Assembly: GCA_020629965.1 (NCBI GenBank)
Contig: JAHDCG010000019.1
Span: forward strand, 1 to 43,953
Source: Saprospiraceae bacterium
GTDB lineage: Bacteria > Bacteroidota > Bacteroidia > Chitinophagales > Saprospiraceae
Length of the DNA stretch: 43,953 bases
Direction of reading: 5' to 3'
Position numbers and translations under genes: made by a program. The notes below the pieces were generated by a model. It saw nothing but the letters and a program-made list of their open reading frames with translations, did no database searches and was not told the DNA's origin. How positions within the stretch are numbered: the first letter of the stretch is position 1; the number at the start of each line of letters is the position of its first letter. Below are positions 6,692-14,712 of this stretch, piece after piece.

Positions 6692-8440
6692 TTACCAAAA
6701 GGCACCCACGATAATCGCGGTCAAAATCAACAGACCAATCGCCATGTAGCGGTAATTCAAATACCACGGATAGCCCGCCAATTCCAAACTTTCTTCTTTT
6801 ATCAAACGCGGTGACCAAGTGTAGGCCGCTACCTTCTCCGGGTCGGGCATTTCGGTCAGATTGCTGACCACGACATTCACTAAACCGCACAACAGGAAGA
6901 GGTAGAAAGTACGGTGCAAAAAGTGCATTTGTGTAAACCAATTTTCTGCACCCTGTGCATCCATGACGAGGTAAGTCACGGAGATAATCGCGCCGACGAT
7001 AAGACTGGTAAATGCGCCTGTACCGTTCGCCCGCTTACTGAACAAACCAACGATAAATGCCGCCGCAATCGGAGGGGCAATGAAACTTAATACCACCTGC
7101 AAATACTCCCACAAACTCGGGAAACGCTCGATTTGCGGTGCCCAGGCGCAGGCTGCTACCACCAAAGCTAAGGTCGAAAGCTGACCGACGCGCACCAGTT
7201 GTTTGCTCGTTAATTTCGGATAAAATTTCGTCACAAAATCCATTGTAATCAGCGTAGAAGCCGAGTTGAACGTCGCCGAAACCGATGACATCATCGCCGC
7301 CAAAAGTCCCGCCAATACCAAACCTAAAATACCGGTCGGCAGCAATTGGAAAAGTAACATCGGGTAAATTGCATTCGGGCATTCCGATAAATCCCGGCAA
7401 ATTGCGCCGCCCGCCATCTGATAGTTAATGCTCTCCACGGGAAAATCTTTGAACATAATAATCGCCACCGTGCCGGGCAGTACCATGATGAACAACACCG
7501 GCAGTTTCAACAAGCCCGCAAACAAGGCACCCCAACGACCGTGGTTGAGGTCTTTGGCACCGAGTACACGCTGCACCATAAATTGATTATTCGCCCAAAA
7601 ATAGAAGCCCAAAATCGGTGCGCCGAGCAGCAAGCCCGTCCACGGCATAAAGCCGTCACCGCCCGTTCCGAGGAAAAATTCGCCCCACGTCTGCCCCGTC
7701 GGCCGCACGAGAGAAAGTATCTCTTCGGCGTTACCGGGCTGATACGGGGCGCCGTTATCGGGCAGCGTACCCGCCGCGCCCATATCGTTCAACCCGGTGA
7801 TAAGACCCGACCAACCGCCGACTTGGTCGAAGGCAAAATAGGTAATCAAACAAGAACCGATGATGAGCAAAATCGCCTGTATGACCTCGGTTTGTATTAC
7901 GGAATTAAGACCGCCCGGCACCGTATAAGCCGCCGCCGCTACCGCCAAAATCGACACAATCGCAAAGGTGCTTAAATCGGGAAACAGCAGTTTTAACACC
8001 ACCGTACCGACGTACAGACCCGCCGCCGTGTCCAGCAAAACATTACCGATAATGGTCACGAAACTGAAGTAATACCGAGAGCGCACATCGTAGCGTCGCT
8101 CCATAAACTCCGGCATGGTATAGACCCGACTTTTCAGATAAAAAGGCAGAAAAAAGATGGCAAAAAAGACCAAAACCACCGAAGCGAGCCATTCGTAATT
8201 GAAGACCTGCGTGTTGGTTTTGTAGGCATCTCCGGCGAGACCGACGAGCGTAGAAGAGCTGATATTCGCCGCAAAAAGCGAAATACCGACGATGGGCCAA
8301 GTCATGTTGCGCCCCGCGAGAAAATACTCTTCCGAGCTTTTTGCCTTGGCGGTGTAGAGTCCGTAACCGATGATACAGACGGCGTACAAAGCCATGATTA
8401 TCAGGTCGATCGAGGAAAGAGAAAAGTCAAAAGTATCCAT
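6692..8440 (-). CDS. Sodium:solute symporter (SSS / SGLT family)
   Basis: 582 residues with about 14 hydrophobic segments. The start fits the family: LIIMALYAVCIIGYGLYTA is the first helix, then SSEEYFLAGRNMTWPIVGIS, the hallmark SSS loop. SSSTLVGLAGDAY and the signature VPGGLNSVIQTEVIQA are present, as is MMSSVSATFNSASTLITMDF, which holds the conserved Na2-site serine/threonine residues. The whole is of the SGLT-like branch (WANNQFMVQRVLGAKD), whose members couple Na+ to uptake of sugars, inositol or sialic acid-like solutes. The substrate cannot be fixed. No sugar-catabolic gene is next to it. A promoter-like site lies about 100 bases upstream. Confidence 0.93.
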   Translation of the reverse strand: MDTFDFSLSSIDLIIMALYAVCIIGYGLYTAKAKSSEEYFLAGRNMTWPIVGISLFAANISSSTLVGLAGDAYKTNTQVFNYEWLASVVLVFFAIFFLPFYLKSRVYTMPEFMERRYDVRSRYYFSFVTIIGNVLLDTAAGLYVGTVVLKLLFPDLSTFAIVSILAVAAAAYTVPGGLNSVIQTEVIQAILLIIGSCLITYFAFDQVGGWSGLITGLNDMGAAGTLPDNGAPYQPGNAEEILSLVRPTGQTWGEFFLGTGGDGFMPWTGLLLGAPILGFYFWANNQFMVQRVLGAKDLNHGRWGALFAGLLKLPVLFIMVLPGTVAIIMFKDFPVESINYQMAGGAICRDLSECPNAIYPMLLFQLLPTGILGLVLAGLLAAMMSSVSATFNSASTLITMDFVTKFYPKLTSKQLVRVGQLSTLALVVAACAWAPQIERFPSLWEYLQVVLSFIAPPIAAAFIVGLFSKRANGTGAFTSLIVGAIISVTYLVMDAQGAENWFTQMHFLHRTFYLFLLCGLVNVVVSNLTEMPDPEKVAAYTWSPRLIKEESLELAGYPWYLNYRYMAIGLLILTAIIVGAFW

Positions 8441-8537
8441 ACAACGTTTTGTTTTGAGAGTTGAAAAGTCGTGTAGTGCGGAGTTTGCAGGACGGGCGGT
8501 GACTTATTGTTTATCGTACACGTTTTAAAATCAGGCG

Positions 8538-8567
8538 TGAAGTTAGTGCAAATTTGCGGAAAACAAA
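8538..8567 (-). promoter_or_regulatory. Promoter-like site for the SSS symporter
   Basis: On the minus strand TTTG, 18 bases, then TAACTTCA gives the Bacteroidota -33/-7 layout with two mismatches in the -7 box. It lies about 100 bases upstream of the symporter ATG. Confidence 0.4.
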
Positions 8568-8576
8568 TTTTAAGCA

Positions 8577-8614
8577 TAAAAAAATCCGATGCAGCGCGGA
8601 GGCGGCAGCGGATT
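8577..8614 (-). terminator. Terminator after the PorT-like pair
   Basis: Minus strand: AATCCGCTGC pairs with GCATCGGATT (one mismatch) and is followed by seven T, 25 bases past the stop of the second barrel gene. Confidence 0.8.
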
Positions 8615-8638
8615 CGGGAAGCAGAGCGGGTTTGTATT

Positions 8639-9280
8639 TTAGAGGAAGAAGTAGGCGGCGGAGAGTTGTAAGGTTTCATGAAAGGTAGAAATTCCGGTCA
8701 ACGGAACTCCGTTTTCATCGGTAAAAAGAAGACCCGACTCATCTTTTAAACCTCGAATGAAGCGCAGACCTATCGCTAATTTATCGAAGCGATAATCAAT
8801 ACCGCCTAAGATGCCGAGGTCGAAACCGTCAAAAAAGAAATCATCGACGGCTGTATAGCCAAGGTCATTTTCTGCGACAAAAGTATTGAGCAAATACGAA
8901 AATTCGGCTCCGCCGGAAATTCCGAAATTACCGATTTTGTATTTCAGAGAAAGCGGAACCGCTATATAATGATATTCAAAACGAGTGCTGAACGGTTCGA
9001 CAATATCGAAACGGTCGGTATTTTTATTCGGAACTAACCTTTCCCCCTTTACACTGTACAAAAAATCGCCGGCAACCGCTAAATTATCGGTAAAAGTGTA
9101 TTCGGAAGAAATACCGAAATGATAAGCGAGCATCGGAGCAATCGCAATCGGCGACTCATCGGAGGGTTTTCCTTGAGTTGCCTTAGAAAGATTAAAGCCG
9201 ACTTTTACTCCGAAATCAAATTGTGCGGAAGTCACAGTGATCATTCCAAAAAAGAAAAGAAGAATTATTGAGTTTTTCAT
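8639..9280 (-). CDS. PorT-like outer-membrane beta-barrel protein (copy 2)
   Basis: 213 residues. The signal peptide is MKNSIILLFFFGMITVTSAQ, then alternating amphipathic strands: FDFGVKVGFNLSKAT, YHFGISSEYTF, FEYHYIAVPLSLKYKIGNFGISGG, ending in LQLSAAYFFL with the terminal aromatic typical of outer-membrane barrels. It is a clear paralogue of the gene 41 bases upstream: the same length, the shared SVKGE..V, EY.Y..VPL..KYK.GNF.I..GAE and identical YFFL ends. The family is the 8-strand PorT-like / outer-membrane beta-barrel group of Bacteroidota. Most members have no known function. Translationally coupled or at least co-transcribed with its twin, and followed by a strong terminator. Confidence 0.88.
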   Translation of the reverse strand: MKNSIILLFFFGMITVTSAQFDFGVKVGFNLSKATQGKPSDESPIAIAPMLAYHFGISSEYTFTDNLAVAGDFLYSVKGERLVPNKNTDRFDIVEPFSTRFEYHYIAVPLSLKYKIGNFGISGGAEFSYLLNTFVAENDLGYTAVDDFFFDGFDLGILGGIDYRFDKLAIGLRFIRGLKDESGLLFTDENGVPLTGISTFHETLQLSAAYFFL

Positions 9281-9321
9281 GGTTGAGCTTTATGGAAGAA
9301 ATTTAAATTAAAAGGCATTTT

Positions 9322-9951
9322 TTACAAAAAGAAGTAGCCGACCGACAATTGAAGAGTACGATTATAAGCGGTCGTATCGAGTTCCTCGCCGCTGATGTCG
9401 GTAAATCTCTCCCCGCCGTTGACAAAACTGCGTATGTAACGAATGCCGACCGTAAATTTATCAATCCGGTAATCCGCTCCGAGAAAGCCGCCCACGTCAA
9501 TCTTTTCATTATCGTTGGTTTCGGTCAAATCAAATCGCTCTCCCTCCGGATTTGTGATGAAAAAACCGAGTAAACAGGACGTCTCCGCACCGATTGTAAT
9601 GCTGAAATTTCCCGCTTTGTACTTGACTCCGAGCGGCACAGACAGGTATTGATATTCGCTGTCCGTTACAAAAGGTTTGGTGGCGCTGTCGGGGTTTTCG
9701 GCTACCCACTTTTCGCCTTTTACGCTGTATAAAGCTTCGACAAGCAACGAAAATTTATCATTCAAACCGAACTCGGATGTCAAACCTGCATGGTAAGCAT
9801 ACAAGTCTTGAAAGTCGATGCCGTAATCATCCGGAATATCGCCCCGCGTGCGGTCGGAAACGTTGACACCCGCTTTTACCCCGACGTTTATTTGTGCGGA
9901 AAGAGAGACGGTTAAAAGAAAAAAGAAGAGGATTGAGAAGGAATTTTTCAT
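9322..9951 (-). CDS. PorT-like outer-membrane beta-barrel protein (copy 1)
   Basis: 209 residues. The signal peptide is KNSFSILFFFLLTVSLSAQ, then INVGVKAGVNVSDRT, SEYQYLSVPLGVKYKAGNFSITIGAE, YRIDKFTVGIRYIRSF and LQLSVGYFFL. The strand pattern and the aromatic C-terminus mark an outer-membrane barrel of about eight strands. It precedes the shorter-spaced paralogue by 41 bases on the same strand, so the two probably arose by tandem duplication and share a transcript. Divergence is highest in the extracellular-loop positions (GERFDLTETNDNEK here), suggesting different ligands or antigenic drift (inference). No regulatory site was clear upstream. Confidence 0.88.
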   Translation of the reverse strand: MKNSFSILFFFLLTVSLSAQINVGVKAGVNVSDRTRGDIPDDYGIDFQDLYAYHAGLTSEFGLNDKFSLLVEALYSVKGEKWVAENPDSATKPFVTDSEYQYLSVPLGVKYKAGNFSITIGAETSCLLGFFITNPEGERFDLTETNDNEKIDVGGFLGADYRIDKFTVGIRYIRSFVNGGERFTDISGEELDTTAYNRTLQLSVGYFFL

Positions 9952-10140
9952 GATTGAGTTTTATTTTCTGAAAGATTTATTTCTAAAACTCACTCCGAGT
10001 TGTCTTATTCTTTCCTTAACAAAATTTTGTCTTTGTGGGGTTTAAGTAGATTCGCAGATTTAGCGGATAAAGCGAATTTGTACGGAGTTTTTGTTCGGCA
10101 GCCGAGTATACACAACGCAGAAAAATCAAACCGTGCCCCG

Positions 10141-10190
10141 ACAATTCCAACTATTCCAACAACTCAAACCACTCAAACATCCTATTCTAA
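10141..10190 (-). repeat. Period-9 tandem repeat beginning at the glycosyltransferase stop
   Basis: Minus-strand sense: consecutive 9-base units of the types TTGAGTGGT, TTGAGTTGT, TGGAATAGT and TGGAATTGT. The first unit includes the TAG stop of the upstream gene. Same class as the heptamer arrays, with a different period. Confidence 0.65.
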
Positions 10191-11131
10191 AACCTTTTCA
10201 CACTCTCAATAATATACATCGGTCGTGCTTTCATTTCCTGATAAATATTCGCCAAATAGACCGACATGATGAAAAGATTAAGAAACATCACGGCGAAGAA
10301 AACCGAGATGATGACGACGAGGAAAGTCCAACCCGACACCGCTTCGTGGTAGTCGCCGAAAAGGTCGTAATTGGTAATTTTTACCAACAGCGCATTGATA
10401 ATGACGACGAGGGCAAAGAGGAAAGAAAGGGCAAAAATCCACAGAGACAGGGTGCGAAAGAAAGTAGTAAAAGAAGTGACGGCAACGAGTGAAGTTTTTA
10501 CCCGGTCATTGAAACCTTTGCTGTAATCGGGCAGCAAGATTTCCGTTTTCAGTGCGGCGGTCGGATAGCCGACGAGGGAATAAATTGCCTTCATGTAGCG
10601 CAAATTTTCGCGCAGGCGCAGCAATGAATTTAAAGCCCGCCGCGAGATAATTCGCGTATCGTGCGCCTTTTCATCGACTTTCAAATCCGAGTAATTTTTG
10701 AGGACGGAATAGAACATTTTGTAGAAAATACCGACCCGCGTTGCTCGGTTTTCGGCTTGCAGATAAACGATGTCGAAGCCCCGGCGGGTTTGCTCGAAAA
10801 GGCGGCTAATCAGCTCGGGTTGCTGCCCGAAAATGCGCTCGAAAATGACGGTATAGTCTCCGTTGGCGCGGTCGAGTCCTGCCAACAGCGCATGGTTTTT
10901 ATTGACGGGAACGGAAAGATTAAGCAGAAAAATATTGGATTTTAATTCTGCGGATAAGCCCTCGATTTCCGCATCTATGCCCGCGCCGACGGCATTGTTC
11001 AGCAAAATTATTTCGTACTGCGTAAATGCGCCGTGCAGCACCTCCCCGACCCCGCGCAGGAAGTCGCCGAGACCGCGAATTTCGGCGGGTCGGTTGACGA
11101 CGTGGACTAAAGAAACGAAGGTTTGCTGCAT
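10187..11131 (-). CDS. GtrB/DPM-like family 2 glycosyltransferase lacking its acidic motifs
   Basis: 314 residues. The fold is that of GtrB-type polyprenyl-phosphate glycosyltransferases: N-terminal Rossmann-like half, KNHALLAGLDRANGDY (79-93), RRGFDIVYLQAENR (116-129), HDTRIISRRAL (157-167), two C-terminal transmembrane helices (about 228-250 and 268-295), and the closing IYQEMKARPMYIIES. But the donor-binding Asp near residue 45 is replaced (LLNNAVGAG instead of a DDGS-type motif). The metal-binding DxD near 98 is also replaced (IFERIFGQQPE where DADLQDPPE is usual). So it is either a pseudoenzyme or an unusual metal-independent transferase. It stands alone, and its stop starts a 9-base repeat array. 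Confidence 0.8.
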   Translation of the reverse strand: MQQTFVSLVHVVNRPAEIRGLGDFLRGVGEVLHGAFTQYEIILLNNAVGAGIDAEIEGLSAELKSNIFLLNLSVPVNKNHALLAGLDRANGDYTVIFERIFGQQPELISRLFEQTRRGFDIVYLQAENRATRVGIFYKMFYSVLKNYSDLKVDEKAHDTRIISRRALNSLLRLRENLRYMKAIYSLVGYPTAALKTEILLPDYSKGFNDRVKTSLVAVTSFTTFFRTLSLWIFALSFLFALVVIINALLVKITNYDLFGDYHEAVSGWTFLVVIISVFFAVMFLNLFIMSVYLANIYQEMKARPMYIIESVKRF

Positions 11132-11279
11132 AGCGGCGAAGGTAAGAATTATTCAAACTTCCGTCAAGCATAAAAAAGTGTCGAGCGTGGTTTTTTCTTA
11201 CAGTCCTGCGTTTTTCGTAATTTTACTGCCCGGTTCCGAATGTCCTTATCGGCAAATTTTTTAACCAAAATTTCACAAT

Positions 11280-11513
11280 TTGAAAAATACCAACAGCCCC
11301 CAACCCAACAACCCCCTGCACGGCGTAAAACTCGTCGATATGCTCGAATACCTGCATGCCGTGCACGGTTGGAGCGGCATGGCGAAGCGCGTTAATATTC
11401 TTTGTTTTAAAAATAATCCTTCCATAAAATCGAGTCTGCGGTTTCTGCGCAGAACCCCGTGGGCGCGGGCAAAAGTTGAAGAATGGTATAAGGAGTCTAT
11501 TAATGTTGTTTAG
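11280..11513 (+). CDS. VF530-family putative DNA-binding protein (TTG start)
   Basis: 77 residues. The core NNPLHGVKLVDMLEYLHAVH, then GWSGMAKRVNILCFKNNPSI, SSLRFLRRTPWARAKVEEWY matches VF530 (DUF2132) end to end. The family is small, all-helical and assigned as DNA-binding on structural grounds. The start is TTG: an in-frame stop lies 16 bases upstream, and the first internal ATG (codon 21) would delete the conserved NNPLHGV. It is a single gene between divergent and convergent neighbours. The biological role is unknown. Confidence 0.85.
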   Translation: MKNTNSPQPNNPLHGVKLVDMLEYLHAVHGWSGMAKRVNILCFKNNPSIKSSLRFLRRTPWARAKVEEWYKESINVV

Positions 11514-11676
11514 GCGTTTAAATTAGTCATTTTTTGTTTAGCAAATCAGTTTTTGAGACCTAAACTTTTAAGCGATTAAATCTGTAAATAGTATAATAAA
11601 AACATTTTTCCGGCAAAATTTTTGAACCATACAGTCGCAATAGTTGTATATACATTGAATTTAAAATATTGAACCA

Positions 11677-12537
11677 ATGGACAGAAAGAAATTTATCAAA
11701 AATTCGCTGTTAGGCTTGACGGCAGCGACGGTCGTACCGAAAATCGGCAGCGCGAAAACCGCCGAACGAACCGAAATGCCGCAGGTCGGTTTTAATCATT
11801 TACCCAATAAAGAGGAAAAAGATATGAAATCTGTATTGCACCGCGCCGACACCCGAGGTCACGCCAATCACGGGTGGTTGGACACTTCGCACACCTTTAG
11901 TTTTGCCAATTATCGCAATCCCGAACGCATGCACTTTGGCGTCCTGCGCGTCCTTAACGACGACCGGGTTGCTCCGCAGCGCGGCTTCGGTACGCACCCG
12001 CACGACAACATGGAAATCATTTCCATTCCGCTCGAAGGCGCGCTCGAACACCGCGACAGCATGGGCAACCAACACGTTATCAAAAAAGGCGACGTGCAGA
12101 TTATGAGTGCGGGTACGGGTATTCAGCATTCGGAAAAAAATCGGAATGCGGATGAAGAAGTCCGGTTTTTGCAAATTTGGTTGTTTCCGAAAAAGCGCAA
12201 TATCACACCGCGTTACGACCAAATTGCTTACGATGAAAAAGACCGCATCAATAAATGGCAGCGCGTGGTCAGCCCCGAAAACGACGGTACGGTGACGATC
12301 AACCAAGACGCGTATTTCAGTATGACCAAACTCGAAAAAGGCAAATCTTTGGATTATTCCGTCGCCCGCCCCGGCAACGGTGTGTACGCCTTCATCCTCG
12401 ACGGCGCGGTAGAAATCGATGGTCAAGACCTCGGCAAGCGCGACGGCTACGGCGTGTGGGATACGGAGCAAATCTGCGTCAAAGCGACGGAGGATGCGGA
12501 GGTACTTTTGATGGACGTTCCGATGGAAATTAGTTGA
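11677..12537 (+). CDS. Pirin-family protein, possibly with an export signal
   Basis: 286 residues from the first ATG. The cupin core is intact: RGHANHGWLDTSHTFSFANY, GFGTHPHDNMEIIS and GTGIQHSEKN. The metal ligands are H107, H109, H151 and E153, matching the Fe site of pirin/YhhW (quercetin dioxygenase activity in some members). The first 49 residues look like an export signal (DRKKFIKNSLLGLTAATVVP...GSA), unlike the cytoplasmic pirins. A second ATG at 11824 follows an AGAGGAAAAAG stretch and would give the standard 237-residue pirin (ligands H58/H60/H102/E104). Either start is possible; the longer one is kept because the extension stays open and signal-like. The TGA stop sits inside a heptamer repeat. 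Confidence 0.85.
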   Translation: MDRKKFIKNSLLGLTAATVVPKIGSAKTAERTEMPQVGFNHLPNKEEKDMKSVLHRADTRGHANHGWLDTSHTFSFANYRNPERMHFGVLRVLNDDRVAPQRGFGTHPHDNMEIISIPLEGALEHRDSMGNQHVIKKGDVQIMSAGTGIQHSEKNRNADEEVRFLQIWLFPKKRNITPRYDQIAYDEKDRINKWQRVVSPENDGTVTINQDAYFSMTKLEKGKSLDYSVARPGNGVYAFILDGAVEIDGQDLGKRDGYGVWDTEQICVKATEDAEVLLMDVPMEIS

Positions 12538-12560
12538 CGGTTGTCGGTTGTCGGTTGACC
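12533..12560 (+). repeat. Heptamer repeat containing the pirin stop codon
   Basis: Four GTTGNCG units (GTTGACG, GTTGTCG, GTTGTCG, GTTGACC). The TGA stop of the pirin gene is part of the first unit. Confidence 0.75.
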
Positions 12561-12587
12561 GGCGGCTTAGTTCACTACACAAAAAAT

Positions 12588-12627
12588 CAGAAAGGGTTGC
12601 AAAATTAATTTTTTTGCAGCCCTTTTT
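12588..12627 (+). terminator. Terminator after the pirin gene
   Basis: AAGGGTTGCAAAA pairs with TTTTTGCAGCCCTT (one bulge) and is followed by T-rich sequence, 53 bases past the stop. Confidence 0.75.
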
Positions 12628-12736
12628 CTATGCAGCACAAGCTGCCTCCCTCTCCCCTCTCTCCTCGCCCCTCTCACCTTCCCCAAAAAATACACAATTC
12701 TGACACCTAAAATACCCTTCCCGGCGTTTGTGAATG

Positions 12737-12744
12737 TAACTTTG
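12737..12744 (+). promoter_or_regulatory. Probable -7 box for ccmE (TAACTTTG)
   Basis: An exact TAnnTTTGC match lies 30 bases before the ccmE ATG. No convincing -33 TTTG at 18-19 bases. Confidence 0.4.
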
Positions 12745-12773
12745 CGTTCTTAAAACAAAAATCTTCCGTTCTT

Positions 12774-13184
12774 ATGAAAAAATCACACATTATTGCCATC
12801 GTTATGATTGTCGCTGCCATCGGTATCTTTATCAGCAGCGGTTCGGATATGACAACTTTTTCGACTTTTAAAGAAGCTACCGCTACGCAAAAAGTGGTGA
12901 AAGTTTCGGGTGATTTGGTTAAAAATAAAGAGATGTATTACGACGAACAGGAAAATCCGAACCTGTTTACTTTTTACCTCAAAGACAGCGAAGGTCAGGA
13001 GCGAAAGGTCATTTTAAACAATGCCAAGCCGCAGGATTTTGAAAAATCGGAGAATATCGTAGTGACGGGAAAAATGCAAAACGACGAATTTGTGGCAACC
13101 GATATGTTGATGAAATGTCCGTCGAAATACAAGGATGAAGAGATTTATGTAAAGTCGAAAGAGACTGCTTCGATTATGAATTGA
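12774..13184 (+). CDS. ccmE: Cytochrome c maturation protein CcmE, CxxxY type
   Basis: 136 residues with one N-terminal membrane anchor (SHIIAIVMIVAAIGIFI) and a periplasmic OB-fold (KVSGDLVKNKEMYYDE through ENIVVTGKMQNDEFVATDML). CcmE carries heme covalently to the cytochrome c synthase. The heme-binding residue, usually His in HxxxY, is Cys here: KCPSKYK, C115 and Y119. CxxxY CcmE proteins are known from some archaea, deltaproteobacteria and other lineages. The C-terminus is short (16 residues after Y119). The gene lies just upstream of a GT39 gene and ccmF; ccmA-D are not in the window. Confidence 0.9.
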   Translation: MKKSHIIAIVMIVAAIGIFISSGSDMTTFSTFKEATATQKVVKVSGDLVKNKEMYYDEQENPNLFTFYLKDSEGQERKVILNNAKPQDFEKSENIVVTGKMQNDEFVATDMLMKCPSKYKDEEIYVKSKETASIMN

Positions 13185-13218
13185 ACTCCGTGATTTTTCG
13201 TAAAAATTATCTGCGCGG

Positions 13219-14682
13219 ATGGAGAAAAATTCCGGTTCGACCAAATATTTCTTGGCTTTGGTGGTCTTGTTTGCCTTTAATTTTTTGCTGCATCTCAATA
13301 CGGTGCAACGGGATGTACAAGGTCTGCACAGTTGGCGGCAGTCGCAAACAATGTGGAACATCAGGAATTTTGCGCGGCACGATGCGAATATTCTCAACCC
13401 GCGTGTCTGCTCGTTTAACGGTGATAACGATAATCTTTATCGCTACGAATTTCCCGTGATGCAGTGGGGTGCGGCGATGTTGCAGCGGGTTTTCGGAGAA
13501 GATATTACTGTGGTGCGGCTGTGGATGTTTTTACTCGGCAGTTGCGGAACGGTCGGTATTTTCGCCCTGATGACGCTGTTACTGAGCAGTAAATTATCGG
13601 CTTTGATTACCGCTTTTTTATTTCAATTTTCGCCGATTTTCAATTACTATTCTTTCACCCCGCTGCCCGATATTTTGGCTTTGACTGCCGCGATTTGGTA
13701 TTTGTATTTTATTGTCAAATATAAGCAAGAGAAAAAAATCGGTCACTTTTTACTTTCCGCCGTTTTTTTGACTTTGGCGACTTTGGCAAAACTTCCGTTT
13801 TTGATGTTCGGCAGTGTGACTTTGATAATTTTCGGGCAGGCATTTTTTAAAGACAAAAAGGCAGTCGGAAAAATTTCGCTGCTCGCCGCTGCACAAGCGG
13901 TGTTCTTATTACCCGCTTTTGCTTGGTACGCGTGGGTCATGCCGACCTGGACGGGAAATCCCGTTTTGCAGGGCATTTTCGGCGGCGGCTTTTCGATTTT
14001 GGAATTTTTCAAACTCATCGGTTTTCATGCCGTCAAAATGTTTCCGAATAAACTGCTGTCCTTTCCGATTTGGCTGCCTTTCTTGCTCGGTATTTTTGTT
14101 TTACTCAAAAACCGAACCCGCAATACGTGGCTTTTCGGACTCATCGGCATCACCTTTTTGTATTTGCTGCTGCAACTGAATACCATCGGCAGAGCGCATG
14201 ATTATTACCTTTTGCCGTTTTTGCCGTGGCTGTTTGTGGTGACGGGTTTCGGGGTAGAAAAAATCAGGGAGCAATTTACGCACGGCAAAGCCGTACTTTT
14301 GACAATTTGTGCGGCGAGCGTGGTGTACACTTGTCGGCTGACGCGCGATTGGTCGTCTTTAGCAATGACCGCTTTCAACGAAGACGTTTTTGTACACAGC
14401 GAGGCTTTGCAAAATGCCGTTCCCGCCGGTGAGCGATGCATTATTTTGAACGACCGAACGGGATATATTTTCGCTTATCGCATTGACAAACAGGGTTACA
14501 TTTTTCAAAACGACAAATTGCCGGTAGCATGGCTAAACGCGATGATTACAAAAAACGGCGTAAAATATATGTACTCCGACTCACGCACCTTCGACCAAAA
14601 GCCCGAAGTGCAGCCTTATTTACAAGCATTGATAAGTGAAAAAGGCAGTGTGCGGGTCTTTAAATTAACCGCCCCGGACTGA
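13219..14682 (+). CDS. GT39-like membrane glycosyltransferase
   Basis: 487 residues, about 11 hydrophobic helices. The first periplasmic loop has the HSWRQSQTMWNIRNFARHDANILNP pattern of ArnT/PMT-like (GT39 clan) transferases of the HxWRQ branch. The loop after helix 3 has FTPLPDILAL, where PLPD is the usual signature. The C-terminal 60 residues are soluble (RTGYIFAYRIDKQGYIF). Such enzymes transfer sugars from polyprenyl-phosphate donors to lipids or proteins at the outer face of the inner membrane. Acceptor unknown. It is inserted between ccmE (34-base gap) and ccmF (30-base gap), an unexpected place for this activity. Confidence 0.82.
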   Translation: MEKNSGSTKYFLALVVLFAFNFLLHLNTVQRDVQGLHSWRQSQTMWNIRNFARHDANILNPRVCSFNGDNDNLYRYEFPVMQWGAAMLQRVFGEDITVVRLWMFLLGSCGTVGIFALMTLLLSSKLSALITAFLFQFSPIFNYYSFTPLPDILALTAAIWYLYFIVKYKQEKKIGHFLLSAVFLTLATLAKLPFLMFGSVTLIIFGQAFFKDKKAVGKISLLAAAQAVFLLPAFAWYAWVMPTWTGNPVLQGIFGGGFSILEFFKLIGFHAVKMFPNKLLSFPIWLPFLLGIFVLLKNRTRNTWLFGLIGITFLYLLLQLNTIGRAHDYYLLPFLPWLFVVTGFGVEKIREQFTHGKAVLLTICAASVVYTCRLTRDWSSLAMTAFNEDVFVHSEALQNAVPAGERCIILNDRTGYIFAYRIDKQGYIFQNDKLPVAWLNAMITKNGVKYMYSDSRTFDQKPEVQPYLQALISEKGSVRVFKLTAPD

Positions 14683-14712
14683 GAAAACACAGCTAAAAAA
14701 CTCAAAGAATAA

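Noticed and set aside
11800-12582. 260-codon frame antisense to the pirin gene
   Set aside because: Overlaps the pirin cupin core completely and has no recognisable family.
12774-13184. Frameshifted or degraded ccmE because the heme His is absent
   Set aside because: The frame is intact and CxxxY is a known variant of the motif.
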